Notes under the pieces: generated by a model
Told to the model about the DNA's origin: nothing
The model's database searches: none
What the model saw: the letters and a program-made list of their open reading frames with translations, nothing else
NCBI RefSeq assembly: GCF_047948215.1
Contig: NC_134455.1
Location: 153,866,575 to 153,930,574 of the forward strand
Direction of reading: 5' to 3'
Length of the DNA stretch: 64,000 bases
Source: Lycorma delicatula
Taxonomy: Eukaryota; Arthropoda; Insecta; Hemiptera; Fulgoridae
Position numbers and translations under genes: made by a program
Part shown: positions 11,283 to 22,476 of the stretch, piece after piece
How the letters are laid out: each line of letters begins with the position of its first letter
Numbering within the stretch: position 1 is the stretch's first letter

Positions 11283-11950
11283 TGTCCGCTGACACACCTA
11301 AACAGATGCTGTTCAGTGAGATGAATTACCGGACCCAGGTTAGGAATGCACGGGAAACAAAGGACTCGGTCGATCTTCCTCAACGCTCACGTTGCAGGAC
11401 GGTCTGGTCCTGCAATTCAAGAGGATAGGAGTATAAATACTCCGAGGAAGACGAGTTAAAATCAGTCTGCGAGGGGAGTCTGCGAATGAGCCTAAGCGGG
11501 ACGTTATGATGTGAGTTCTGCGAGAGAGTTCTAAGCGAGGACTTATTATGCGAGTTTGAGGCGGCAGTATTCTGCGAGGAGGTCAGTGAAGGAGCGAATT
11601 TCTAGTGCGTACAAGTTTGACGCGTTTAAGGTGACGTCACAAGTAATTCAAGTACATGAGAACAAGAAGTGGTGCGGTGAGTTACTGATAGACTCAAGTG
11701 AAAGAGATAATGTACTAAATTTCATTCATAAATTGATAGGGTGGTTTTATTTGTGAACAGCAAAGTTATTTGCAGTAAAAGAACTTTTTACTTGTGTTAT
11801 CTATTGTACTATTGTTCTTAATATAAGACTAGTGGTTAAAGTGTTAAGATTAGTGGTTACGCTAATACCTTTTGTCAATGGGACTGAATTCTGGTTTTCA
11901 ATATTTAACTTCTTGTAAATAAATCCTGACGATTACTTTAAATTCTGTTT
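11283..11950 (+). mobile_element. Probable solo LTR or LTR-like promoter fragment
   Basis: A canonical arthropod-type core promoter (TATA at 11432-11439, initiator at 11462-11466) is followed about 455 bp later by AATAAA (11918-11923), the order and spacing of U3-R-U5 in a long terminal repeat. Downstream of the start are several imperfect copies of 'agtctgcgag'. No gag-pol frame or second LTR was found in the window, so this may be a solo LTR or simply a captured promoter. The right portion (from about 11.92 kb) resembles the window start. The frame at 11556-11756 (+) has no match I recognise. Confidence 0.45.
11432..11466 (+). promoter_or_regulatory. TATA box plus TCAGT initiator
   Basis: TATAAATA (11432-11439) is embedded in a 16-bp palindrome, ggagtataaatactcc. 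TCAGT at 11462-11466 is the arthropod initiator consensus and places its A about 31 bp from the TATA start, the canonical distance. Confidence 0.65.
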
Positions 11951-11959
11951 TGAATGTAA

Positions 11960-11995
11960 TCCCAGTTTATTATTATAATTATTATTATTATTATA

Positions 11996-12027
<32 letters not shown>

Positions 12028-12030
12028 TGT
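11960..12030. repeat. TTA/ATT trinucleotide tract
   Basis: Near-pure TTA repeats with a few interruptions, continuing more loosely to about 12.2 kb. The same kind of tract occupies 220-400 in the paralogous copy. Confidence 0.85.
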
Positions 12031-12242
12031 TGTTGTGATTACTATGATTATTGTTTGTTTATTGTTGACATTTACTAATATTATTGTTTGCTGCTGCCAT
12101 TACTGTTATTATTCTAATTATTATTGCGACTTGTTTAACATTGTCATTTATTATTCTTATTGCCATTGTTATTATTGATTTTTCTTATTTTATTTATGTT
12201 CTTAAACTAAAAAATTGTAATTATACAAACGTTTTAAATTGT

Positions 12243-12258
12243 TTATTTCTCAATATCC
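12243..12258. repeat. SINE target-site duplication, left copy
   Basis: TTATTTCTCAATATCC; the partner at 12553-12568 differs by one T-to-C change. Confidence 0.85.
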
Positions 12259-12552
12259 TTTCTTTTTCTGTTTGGCTTACGGGAATTACCGTTCAGATAT
12301 TACTTCAGAGGATGAATGAGAATGATATGGTACAGTCATATGGATGAATGAGATATGATACAGTCTCAGTTCGACCATTCCTGAGATGTGTGGTTAATTT
12401 AAACCCAACCACCAAAGAACAGCGGTACCCACGATCTAGTATTCAAATCCGAAAAAAATAACTGTTTTTAGTAGGTCTTGAACTCTGGAACTCTCGACTT
12501 CCAAATCAGCTGATTAGGGAAGACGCGTTCACCATTAGACCAACCCGGTGGG
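12259..12552 (-). mobile_element. tRNA-derived SINE
   Basis: A 294-bp element in minus orientation. From its 5' end (12552) it reads 'acccaccgggttggtctaat' and so on, an RNA polymerase III A-box region (12524-12542) followed about 40 nt later by a B box (GTTCAAGACCT-like, 12473-12485). A tRNA-unrelated body and an A-rich 3' tail (reverse complement of 12259-12275) follow. A 16-bp target-site duplication with one mismatch flanks it, and the window start holds a paralogous unoccupied site. That supports target-primed insertion into an older repeat. The mobilising LINE is unknown. Confidence 0.88.
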
Positions 12553-12568
12553 TTATCTCTCAATATCC
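12553..12568. repeat. SINE target-site duplication, right copy
   Basis: TTATCTCTCAATATCC, one mismatch from the left copy. Confidence 0.85.
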
Positions 12569-14940
12569 ACATCGAGCCGCAAGCTCCAGACAATATTAAC
12601 GTGTTAAGTGGAAATGTTAACGGAGCTATTTTTCAAGATGATCATCCAAACGAGTACAGAAATCTATTAAAAAAAAGGAATTGTGATACTGGATGAGCTA
12701 GAAAATTCCTCTGATGTCAATTCTATAAAAGGTTCTGAGGAATCATAAAGAGACAACTCACTAAAGAGAACTCCAAAAACAAAGAAACACTGATAAACTG
12801 GCTAAAATAAATTAAAATTAACAAAATATATATATATATATATAAATCCATAAACAAATGCGATCATATGTCTGACCTTGAAGGTGGCTAATTAATTATT
12901 TATTAGTCAATATAATCAGGATAATTCATTAATTTTTACAGTATAAAATAAGACAACCAGGTAATGCAATACTGCATTGTTATTTGATATTATGAATTCT
13001 TGAAAGAGAAGGAAGCTTGTCTACCTCCTTGAAAAATTCTTAAACTAGAAACTACGCAGTTTAATGTTTATTCGGTTTTATTACAAAATGCCAACAGTGG
13101 TGCCAAGCATTATTATTTTTTATATCACTCTTTGTTTTAAAGACAAGCATTTTACAAATGAACCTAATATAACGAAATTTAATATACTTCTATACGGTAC
13201 GTAAAATCTGATAAAAAAAAACAATTTCAGGTTGTTTTCTTAAAATTTACTTTTTATTTTCACATTAAAAATAAAATTTGACTTTAAAGGCAACAAAGTT
13301 TAAATTGATTTTATTTTTTTTTCAATCGTTTGACTGGTTTTTTTAAAAATATTAACATATAACTTACCCGCCTACATCATTAATTGTATGATTCCTAACA
13401 CTGTAATATATGAGTGAATGCAGCGTACATAACACAGTATTCCAAAAGACAAAAAGTACATTAATTTGTGATTTTTAACTAATTTTTCTCCTGTGATGAA
13501 TGTAAAGTTCATCAGATATAAAAAATATCTATCAGAATTGCTTTTTCTGAAAAGTATAATGACGTTTAGTATACAGTCGGTTACTGTAGTAAACAGGTGA
13601 CGATTTGTACAGCTAAATATCACCTGCATTTCAGTGGACTTGGCATATTAATGTACAATAATAAATATATTTAACTCTGTGAAGAAGAAAAGGGAAAACC
13701 AAAATTCAATCCTAACTTTTCTAGACAAGTAAGACAAGAGATACTTGATATTCTTCAAAATGGCAATGTTATTTTCGGTTGCTCAATTTATGTCGCTTAT
13801 AATTCTGACATTTATGACACTTAACATAAACATTTTAGATTTAATATTACACACACACATGTAACATTTTAAGCTTTGTCTATGTTTGCGTTTTAACTAT
13901 ATAAAATTTCTTCTAGAATCAAATTTATATATAATATAATTTATTTGTAATATATGTATGTTCAACCAAACCTTTTTTTTTTTTAAATTCTACTTTTTTT
14001 TACTAAAATTCGTTTTAAAATCTTTTTATTTTATACTTTACCAGTCATCTAGTTTTCAACATCATATAAACAAAACTGTAACGTTACATTTCAGAAACCT
14101 ATATTATTTGATTTTATAGCTTCACTGTTAACCATAATTTGCTAATTTGCTACCATAAAACCCTATATTCGATACAAATATTTTTTTCTAACAAAATCTA
14201 TGTATCATATCAGCAGATATGAAATACAGATATACCAGAAGACTTGTACAAACAAGAACAATTATTTTGTAGAAAATTCTATATAAAAACTCTGGTCTGT
14301 GCAAGTCTGTTTTTGATATCTCTTCACTTTTCAACCTTTTATAATGTAAGAATTTAAATAACAAAATTTTGTGACTATGTGTTAAAAGTTTTGTAGTATA
14401 AATATTACTAGGCTCTTTTCTGTCGCATTTTATTACCTCTGTTTTATTTTTATATTAAATTTCTCTTCTCCGTCAGTATCCATTCAACACAACATTTCTA
14501 GTTTCAATTAAAATACCATTGTGATGCAGATTTTATTTTGTCCTTGGTCTATTAATCCGTTCTTAAATATTTCTTTTTAGATCTTTTATTATTTCTAGGA
14601 ACAAATTAAAAATTACATTAGGATTTGCTAATCCTAATCTTTTGTGAATTGCGGATTGCTCCTTTCCTCATCTTTTTTTATTATAACTATGTGGTTCTTG
14701 TACGAATTATAAAAACTAGAAACTCTTCTCTCTCTATTACCTCTTTACTTTTTTATTAGCATCATAAAAATCCAATTCCATAAAAAATGAACAAATGCTG
14801 TTTTAGTATCAATAAATGACATGTACACTACGTTCGAGAAGTCCTTCAACCACTAGAAAAATATAAATTGTCGATTTATAATATAAATTTGAACATTAAT
14901 ATATGTTTATATTAACGAATTATTTATTATTTAATGAATT
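12569..14940. other. AT-rich DNA without recognised genes
   Basis: The first 50 bases continue the TTA-rich dispersed repeat. A short (TA)n tract lies at about 12826-12843. The minus frame at 13372-13629 gave no family match. Confidence 0.45.
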
Positions 14941-14944
14941 GTAT

Positions 14945-15480
14945 ACGCAACATCGTGTCAAACACACACTGCTAGGTCTACAAGTCTCCTTAACATATTA
15001 CAAAGCATTTCTGGAATTATGATTCGAAAGGCTTCTTCCATGCTGTTGTGCAATTCTTCATTTTTTTACGCCGAATTATATAGGACTTGATTATTCCCCA
15101 CAATAAATTGTCGGGTGTGGTACGATTGGACTTCGTGGTAGTTATTTATTACAATGGGGCCAATAATGTTTATGAACCACGGCTAATCCAGCGGCCTGAC
15201 AAATGTTCATTTAGGAAATGGCGCATTCGAAGAGAAAAATAATTAAAAACCCTATGTTGCTGTATCTAGACACGTTCCAAGATAACTTTCTCTTGAAATT
15301 GAGGTATTAACCATCTTTCTAATATTTGAGAATAAGAATCACCGTCCGTTATATATATATGTATTCGAAGAAATATGGCCAGAACAAGTATCGCGATGTT
15401 TTTGATTTATATCCGTTGAAAGTGGTGGATTCTTTCCCACTTAATACACAAAATAATAAATCTTCTTAGCTCAGATAACA
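14945..15480 (-). pseudogene. IS630-type transposase relic (C-terminal two thirds)
   Basis: Reading down the minus strand with frame changes gives segments in the order of insect IS630/mariner-like transposases. 'YLFWPYFFE' (family: I-GPYFFE) comes first, then 'GDSYSQILERWLIPQFQE', then 'FSLRMRHFLNEHLSGRW' (family: QDGAPPHF...YLN-LPGRWIGR). A damaged 'WPPRSPDLTP-DFLLWG' region follows (about 15.1 kb), then 'EELHNSMEEAF' and 'EMLCNMLRRLVDLAVCV' (about 14.95-15.07 kb). The QDGAPPH segment carrying the second catalytic Asp is destroyed and the first Asp is not found. I could not define terminal inverted repeats. Confidence 0.65.
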
Positions 15481-18400
15481 AATTTCTGGCTCATGAACTG
15501 AGATTAATTGCACATTCATTCGTGCTGCAGGACATTAGATTTTAATAATTGTGGTAATAAAGAACAGCAGGTTGGAACCATCGCTCCATCCGATTCTATT
15601 TCCGTATATTTTGTTTTCCTTAACCAACTTTCTGAAATTAAATTCCAGGCCAAAATTGCTTTTTATGTTCTAAGTACCCTTTTACTATTCTATTAGTTTA
15701 ATTATTCTAATTAATAAATTTTAAACACGAGTTGTTAAATCTTAAAGAACGGTAATTCTGAAATTAACCCAATACTGCTTCCATTGTTACGTTAAAATAA
15801 CACTGTCTATTGAAATATGAATGTATTTGTATTTTAAATACCATTATCCACAGATTATTCAGTTCTACAACTAGACACTAAAAATAGCAGTAATTCAAAT
15901 AGTGTATTGTTTTTATATTTCTACAACATTTTTGTTTTGTTTAAAACTTCCAGCGTCCTCAAATTGAGATGTTATTATATAATCCTGATTGAAATCATCA
16001 TCAATTTCTTTGTCTTAATCTAGCACTTTTTAGATAATTTATAACTTATATATACTATATAAAAGATTCCTGCCTCGTATTCTCATTTTCTTCTCCCGCT
16101 AATATCGGTATTCTTTATAGACCTCTGACATTCTTACATATTTAATGAACTAATAAAATTAAATTACCGACCAACTGCCAAAAAATAATCATTAAATAAC
16201 CTTTCCTTTGTATTAGTATTAAAAATGTAATTTATAGTTATAAATAAGTGTATTGTTTCCAGAAAAATATATTCTTAATTCTTTATTTTGTTTATCGATC
16301 ACAGTCCTACTTATGGCTATACTGTAAGTAAAAAAAATTAGTTACAAGTAGAACAACTGAAGAGTTGCTCTTTGTAAAAGTAATTTTGTTTATTATAAAA
16401 CCAGCTTCTGTGGTGACTATAATAAAGGTCTAAATTGTTTAACAAATTAAAACGAAGTAATAATATATTGTATATTTTTCTCACATCACATAAAAAACGC
16501 TTATATAATCAATTCTACCATACAGATTCTCTAAATTACTAAGAAACCCATTAATTTTGTGCGAAACAAATAACAGTGAAGTAACACAAAAGGTAAAGAA
16601 AGGTACTGCTACTGCTATTAAAAGGTCGCAAAAACTACACTTAAAAGTTTCAAATAAACAGTATAAAATGAGAAAGAGATTAACAAAAAGAAAGTCAGTA
16701 TAGCACTAATCTACTCTAAGAAGAAATCTCAAAGGAAAACTTTGAAATTACATGATGTTTAGATCAATGAGTTTTAAAAGAAGATCAAATTAGTTTGTAT
16801 TTCGCGTGTACAGTATCAAAAAATTTACAGTACTTAAAAAAACGGTCTTTTTGTTAATGTTTGAAAAGATTCTCGATACGTATAGGAATAACAGAAGAAA
16901 TGGCAACATGAAGATAACACAAATACATTGTAATTTACCGGCATAAAATGCAAACTATTTTATAAAAATTTTAATTCTAAGTAAAATTTTATAATTTTAT
17001 TTTATAAGAGAAAAATTTTGTTCGAAATATTATAATATAATATAATTTGAATATGGAAAGATATGATAAGATACATTTCTAACTGTTTTATCTGATTATA
17101 AGTTTATTATCAGTTTATATGGATTATAACTAAATATTGTAAAAATTTCTTCAGTTAAAAGCAAGTAGTTTTTCGTTTTCTTTCTGCCGATGAATTGTTT
17201 CTGTTCTGTGTATGTGAACGCGCGCAAACACACACACAGACGAGTGTAATAAAATATAAAATAAACCGTCTGACTTTTTTTGCTTCTTTTAAATCATGAG
17301 AGAAATTTAAAAAAATGATAAAACAACACAAGTTTAGTCTTTTTTATGATTTTCAGTCTCACGTTATTTTGATTCGTGTCAAAACTGAATATTTTAACTA
17401 TAATAATTAATTTTATTGTTATGTATAATAATTCCAGTAAAATAATAAAATATTAATAACAATAGTTAATATTAATAAAGTTTACTCCTCCAGAGAAGGC
17501 CTAGAAGCACGATTTAAAGGTTCTCTGATGCTTCCATAGATCACAGAATTTTCTGTAGATGCGCTTTAGGAGGTTGTACCTTTAAGAATAACTTCTAATT
17601 TTTAAGAAAATTATTTTTCTACTACAAATACGCTCAGAAAAACTACAGAAAGAAGTTTTTAGCCTTCTTTGTTGTTAAACCTCAGTGTTTGTTAGTAAAC
17701 CATTAATCTGTTCCCACGTGGCTCTTTAATTCCTGTAGAAAATACATTTTTGTAACCGCACCCATTTAAGCTGATATATGAAAATAAATAATATGGTACT
17801 CTAATCAATAAAAATGTGCCTCGAACTGGACACACTGTCAGGAGAGGAGTCAAGCGTTTCTGTGGATAGGATTTTTTTCCTGTTATGAGGTTTCTCTGAG
17901 GTTAGGCCGTTGATTCTTACCATATCCACCCCTGTTCTTCTTCTTCGGTTCTTTTTTACAGTTACTGGTTTTATATGTGCAGACATGAGGATGCAACACG
18001 TGTAAAGCTAGTGCATCATCGGTATTAGGGGAAAGCTGCCGTCGATCGACCGGTGGGCCTATCCAGTGGTTGCATAATAGGCTAATGGCTGAAGTGGCTA
18101 TCACATAAAACTAAATATCTTAATATCTTCATTTATAAATTACATTTAACATTTATAAATTTGGATAGGTTACTGAATATTGTTGGATTTTTTTCTTGTT
18201 GTTAATAAAAATTCGTTGCACTAATATCATATTTGTCATTTGCAACTAAACATCAAAACTTATTAATTTAAATAAGTTTGAAGCGTAATGTTTTATGATA
18301 ACAGAAAAACTTCGTGGGTGATTTTATTAAATTCCCTACTTTTTTCTGTAAATTTACGAAATGTTATTTCATTACAGTAATTTTACGGTCAAGAAAATAT

Positions 18401-18787
18401 AGCACAAAGTATTCTCGTTGCTATCTTTTAAGCTAATTCGACATTTTTCTCCTAGTGAAATGACAATACATTTCTAAAATCATACCTATTAATTGTCTAA
18501 TAAACGACCTTTACTATTGTCCTCACAATTTTGACCATCGGTTTTCCAGTAAATAACTATCATGTAATAGCCGATAATCAAACAAGTATATTGGTTCTGA
18601 TAAATGTGTTTGGGATAAAGAAATATTTTTTTATCGCAGAAGTGATATATACAAATATAATTGTAATTAAACCCGTTTTTAAATTTAGAGGACTTACGTT
18701 ATCGCAAATTTTCCAACCAGTTTTCTTCACGAGAAAATACTTTGGATATCAGAATGATGTTTTTTGTACATCATTTCTACGTTATAA
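15481..18787. other. AT-rich DNA without recognised genes
   Basis: A moderately GC-rich patch at about 17800-18104 holds two overlapping minus-strand frames (17801-17986, 61 codons; 17883-18104, 73 codons), both basic and without a match I know. One could be an exon, but no convincing splice sites were identified. The rest is low-complexity A/T sequence. Confidence 0.4.
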
Positions 18788-18912
18788 TTACTAAGCAATA
18801 ACAATAATAACCACGAAATAAAAATGAAAAAAATGAATATAATCATCGTAAGCCAAATAATTTGCTATTTGAAAAAATCCCTCTTTTGTTATCTGTAAGA
18901 GATTTAACGGGT
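18788..18912 (+). repeat. Direct repeat, copy 1 (about 120 bp)
   Basis: Shares with 20045-20195 the ordered blocks 'taagcaataacaataata', 'cacgaaataaa', 'taagccaaataattt', 'tttgaaaaa', 'tccctctt' and 'gttatctgtaaga'. The two copies lie 1.26 kb apart in the same orientation. Confidence 0.7.
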
Positions 18913-20044
18913 TTACCAATGTTTTAATCTGTAACGTTTACCAATGAGAGAACATTCTCTTAAAATAAAATAAATAATCATTAAAACCGATGCATTTTTA
19001 CAAAAGTAACGTTTGAACATACATAAAAAAAAAAGTATTTTAAGTAAACTTAAAATCGAATTGAAAACCTCCGTTTTTTTAAGTTGGTTTTGAAAAAATA
19101 ATTAATGGCATTTAACAGATTTTTATATTAAAATGCATTAGAAAACTATAATATATATTAGAAGTATTAATAGAAGTTAAAAAAGTACCATGAACTCACA
19201 AAATTATAATTAATTAAAAAAATAGTGCGTAACACAATTGAAAAAAGAAAAAGTTAAATAAATTGAAATAAAATACATTTTTGCAGTTCATTTTTGGAAT
19301 AATTATACAGATTAATATGTAACAGCTGTAACAGAACAAATTCTATTTAATATTAAATTGTATACTGTAAAGGAGAGATTAATGATTGGAAGTGGGGTTA
19401 AAATAGTGAGAAAGAGGGGAAAAGTATAAGAGTGAACACGAGGGAGTGAGAGAGTAACAGAAACTTTCTCGATGTCTGAAAATTACACAGTCCAACTGAT
19501 TTCCGTTAGATTTATTCATAGAGTAAAAGATGAACGTGCAGTAATTTTGGCCACAATCCAGACAACTTTTACACAATAGTTCTTTATAGAGGATTATTTC
19601 TGACCAAACTTTAAAAACAGGATTAAACAATACAACCAGGAACATTACTTCCCTAACTATATTCAGCATAGAGAAAACAAACATCCATTTAATATAGTAC
19701 ATTAAAAGACTGTTATTTAAATCCCATTAAAACATTATTCACACATACTTAATAAAAACTTATCTTTTGAAAGATTGTTTATAAGAAGCAGGAGTTTAGA
19801 GTTGAAACTTAGAATGAAAGTAGGAGTTATGTACTTCCAAATTAATTATAAAACGAAATAAATTTTATACACTACATATCATCCTAAAAAAATATTTTGA
19901 AACAGGATTAGAAATTGCTGCTAAAATTTCATCCTTAAGACTTTAATTCTGACAAACCCTTCACCTGCAGCCGTTTATTTTCTGAACAAATTACTTCCAA
20001 TACCATATTGATGGGAGAACTATGAGACAAGTGTTTACTGTAGC
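18913..20044. other. DNA between direct repeats; no recognised gene
   Basis: A 107-codon minus frame (19379-19702) was read. It is hydrophobic and Cys-containing with no family match, and nothing around it supports a gene. Confidence 0.4.
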
Positions 20045-20195
20045 CATTAATAAGCAATAACAATAATAGTAATAATAATCACGAAATAAAAAAATAAAAA
20101 TGAGAAATTAATATAATCGTCGCTTTTCTAAGCCAAATAATTTTTAATTTGAAAAATCTCCCTCTTATGTTATCTGTAAGAAATTTAGTAACGGT
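20045..20195 (+). repeat. Direct repeat, copy 2
   Basis: Second copy of the 18.79-kb repeat with small insertions (an extra 'gtaataataat' and 'cgcttttc'). Confidence 0.7.
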
Positions 20196-20515
20196 TAAGT
20201 AAAGTTATATTATGAATCTTAACTTCTCAAATATTCCACGATTGCAAAACGATCAGAGCCACTTCGCTACGATAAAAAAAAAAAAAAAAAAAATCATCTT
20301 TATCTCTCAATAGGGTAACTGTATGTAAATAATTGCATTTTTAATGGAAAAGTTCAACTGACCAATAAAGTATTTTCTGGAAACTTTTAAGTGTACTGAT
20401 AACTGATGAACATTTTTTACGTAAAAAATACTGGTTTAAAAAAATTCCTTGTGCAGTTTCGAATTAATTCACTTTCCAAATTAAAACAAAAATTATATGT
20501 ACAGTCACTGTCAAG

Positions 20516-20750
20516 TAACGGCGAGCTTGGAGTGGTGACGATTACTATCCAACGTAAAAACAAAAATAATTGTTTTGTATTTGAAACATGAAGTCACTTT
20601 CTTAATACTGTAAATACACAAAAATACATTGCTTCGTAAACAGTTGCATCATGTTTATAATACTAAGAGATAACTAATCATGGTGTGCCAATGTTTCAGA
20701 GAACAAAGTATAGCAGTGACGTGCGGGCTGATCATCTAAGCTCGCCGTTA
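20516..20750. mobile_element. MITE candidate with 13-bp perfect terminal inverted repeats
   Basis: TAACGGCGAGCTT (20516-20528) is exactly inverted at 20738-20750. The 235-bp interval has no transposase. TA at each outer end could be a TA target duplication with ACGGCGAGCTT as the true end. The frame at 20406-20591 crosses the left end, so it is unlikely to be a gene. Confidence 0.6.
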
Positions 20751-21173
20751 CGTGGCGCTATTATATATATATATTTTAGAAAAAAATCTTGAGTTTTAAA
20801 ATTAGAGATCGATTCCAATTCAATTTTTGATTCTTTTGATATTCTGCAAGCTCCAGCAGCCTTGTTTAATTGGGATCCCGTAGGCAGCATCGTCCAATGT
20901 TCATGTAAAGAGTTCGACTGTAGTTTGTTACAATCTTTGTTTGCCAGGCTAGGATATGCTGTTAATTACAATCGAACAGAATGGTTGCTGGGAAATAATT
21001 AAATTGAGGAGCTGGTTGTCATTGACTTTAATAAAATGAAGTGAAAGTTATATTTGAGAAATAAAAAATTAAACATTTCGCAAAATCATTAAGTTCCACT
21101 CATTACGATTTTTATTTGTAATTATAATTTTCTATTTAATTATTATTACTGGTAAAGAAACAAATACAGTGTA
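20751..21173. other. AT-rich spacer
   Basis: A short (TA)n tract at about 20761-20773, otherwise nothing recognised. Confidence 0.4.
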
Positions 21174-21199
21174 CGTCAGTGAAGCGGGAAAATTTAAAA
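21173..21199. repeat. Left terminal inverted repeat, 27 bp
   Basis: Exact reverse complement of 22450-22476. Confidence 0.92.
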
Positions 21200-22475
21200 C
21201 TCCAGCAGTTAAACAAGTTTTAATTTTAACATGAATGTTTCTTCAGTGTTAAATAACAGATATTTTTAAAATAACGCTTATCAGCTGGGATCCATTACGA
21301 TTTACGCACTCTCGTAATCATAATTGAAAATTTTCCATTACTTGCCGTAACATGGCCGACTTCTTGGACAAATTACACCGCTAATATTAGTTCCGCGAAT
21401 GTTTGCGGTCGCTTGATGTACAATATACAACCTGCTCTTGAGCAAGATCTGAAGAAAAACGAAATCTCCGAAGAAAAACGTCGCATACGAACAAATTATT
21501 AGCGGCGAAGCAGTGTAGCCCTATCTTGGGTCTAATAAGATTCGGAAAGAGTTCTCTTACAGCATTAACAGACACGAGCAGTATGATTTGTAGCACCGTC
21601 TTGCTGGAACCACCTGCATTACGGAAATCAAATTAATTCTTACCTCAAAAATGTTGTGACCACGTTTGTGTAAACAAACGTGCAGTTACGGTTGTAGCGT
21701 GTCCTCGATCCTCTTCAAAAAAGAATTGTCCAATAATAAATGACAGATGACGAAAGTGCATACAACACTGTGTGTGACCTTCGGACTCTACAACGGTTTC
21801 TCATGTAAATGAAGTGGGTTTACAGCGTTCAATGATCGACTATTCTTTTTATTTACGTAGCCGTTGAGTTGAAAATGAGCTTCATCTGATATAAACATAC
21901 GGTTGAATAAGTTTTCATTGCTATCCAAACGCTACAATATTTCTTGGAAAAACTTCATACGAGCAACCAAATCAGCATCTTTTTTTGTTCCTGAACAATT
22001 TGAATTTCATAGGGGGATGAAAACTTAAGTCCTTATGTAAGAATCGACAGATCGATGGTTCACTGATATTTAATGCTAACGCATGTTTAATCGCAGATCG
22101 TTTTGGACTGCGTATTGTGGAAGTACGAACTCTACCAATGTTTCCTGGTGTTCTAACACTTTTTGCTACTCCTTTATATTTTAAATCTAATGGGAACAAA
22201 ATTTCCTCAAAGTTAAACCCGTAAGTTAACCGCATGAACAGACGGTACCCCCATGTCGCGTTATATTGAACCGATTGCGAAATAATCTTAATACAGTTGT
22301 ACAGAAGTCACCGTTTTATAAAACAATTTAACTCAAAAAGCGTGATGTGCACTTGAAAACTGTCCCTTTTTTATTAAACGGCATGAAATGACTAACAATA
22401 TACCATCAAGTTCAGCGCCCTTACCCAAACGTCAAATGAATAATCAAGCTTTTAAATTTTCCCGCTTCACTGACG
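21174..22475 (-). mobile_element. IS630/mariner-like DNA transposon, decayed, with near-complete ends
   Basis: A 27-bp perfect inverted repeat (21173-21199 against 22450-22476, beginning acgtcagtgaagcggg) bounds 1.3 kb, the usual length for an IS630/Tc1/mariner element. The outer dinucleotides are TA on the left and TG on the right, consistent with a TA target duplication with one mutation. The transposase relic inside runs on the minus strand. Confidence 0.85.
21310..22235 (-). pseudogene. IS630-type transposase relic
   Basis: The minus strand reads, with several frameshifts, as an insect IS630-family transposase. The DNA-binding end (22235-21985) includes 'KSVRTPGNIGRVRT', 'IRSPKRSAIKHALALNISE' and 'LHKDLSFHP'. 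Next comes 'ISDEAHFQLNGYVNKKNSR', with the first catalytic Asp codon intact at 21884-21886. Then come 'HLHEKPL', 'SPKVT' and 'FFEEDRGHATTVTA' (about 21.67-21.72 kb), and a scrambled segment where the second and third acidic residues should be. It finishes with 'MLRQVMENF' near 21.34 kb, the usual C-terminal helix. Minus frames at 21387-21596 and 21972-22235 are surviving pieces. The protein cannot be made intact. Confidence 0.82.
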
Positions 22476-22476
22476 T
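22450..22476. repeat. Right terminal inverted repeat, 27 bp
   Basis: Exact reverse complement of 21173-21199. Confidence 0.92.

Noticed and set aside
12473..12552. Functional tRNA gene
   Set aside because: A and B boxes are present but the sequence does not fold into a full cloverleaf and continues into a SINE body with target duplications.
17801..18104. Two basic minus-strand frames as a possible host exon
   Set aside because: No family similarity, and the two frames overlap in different phases; splice sites were not convincing. Left as anonymous DNA.
19379..19702. 107-codon minus frame as a possible membrane protein
   Set aside because: No signal-peptide logic, no family match, A/T-driven hydrophobicity.
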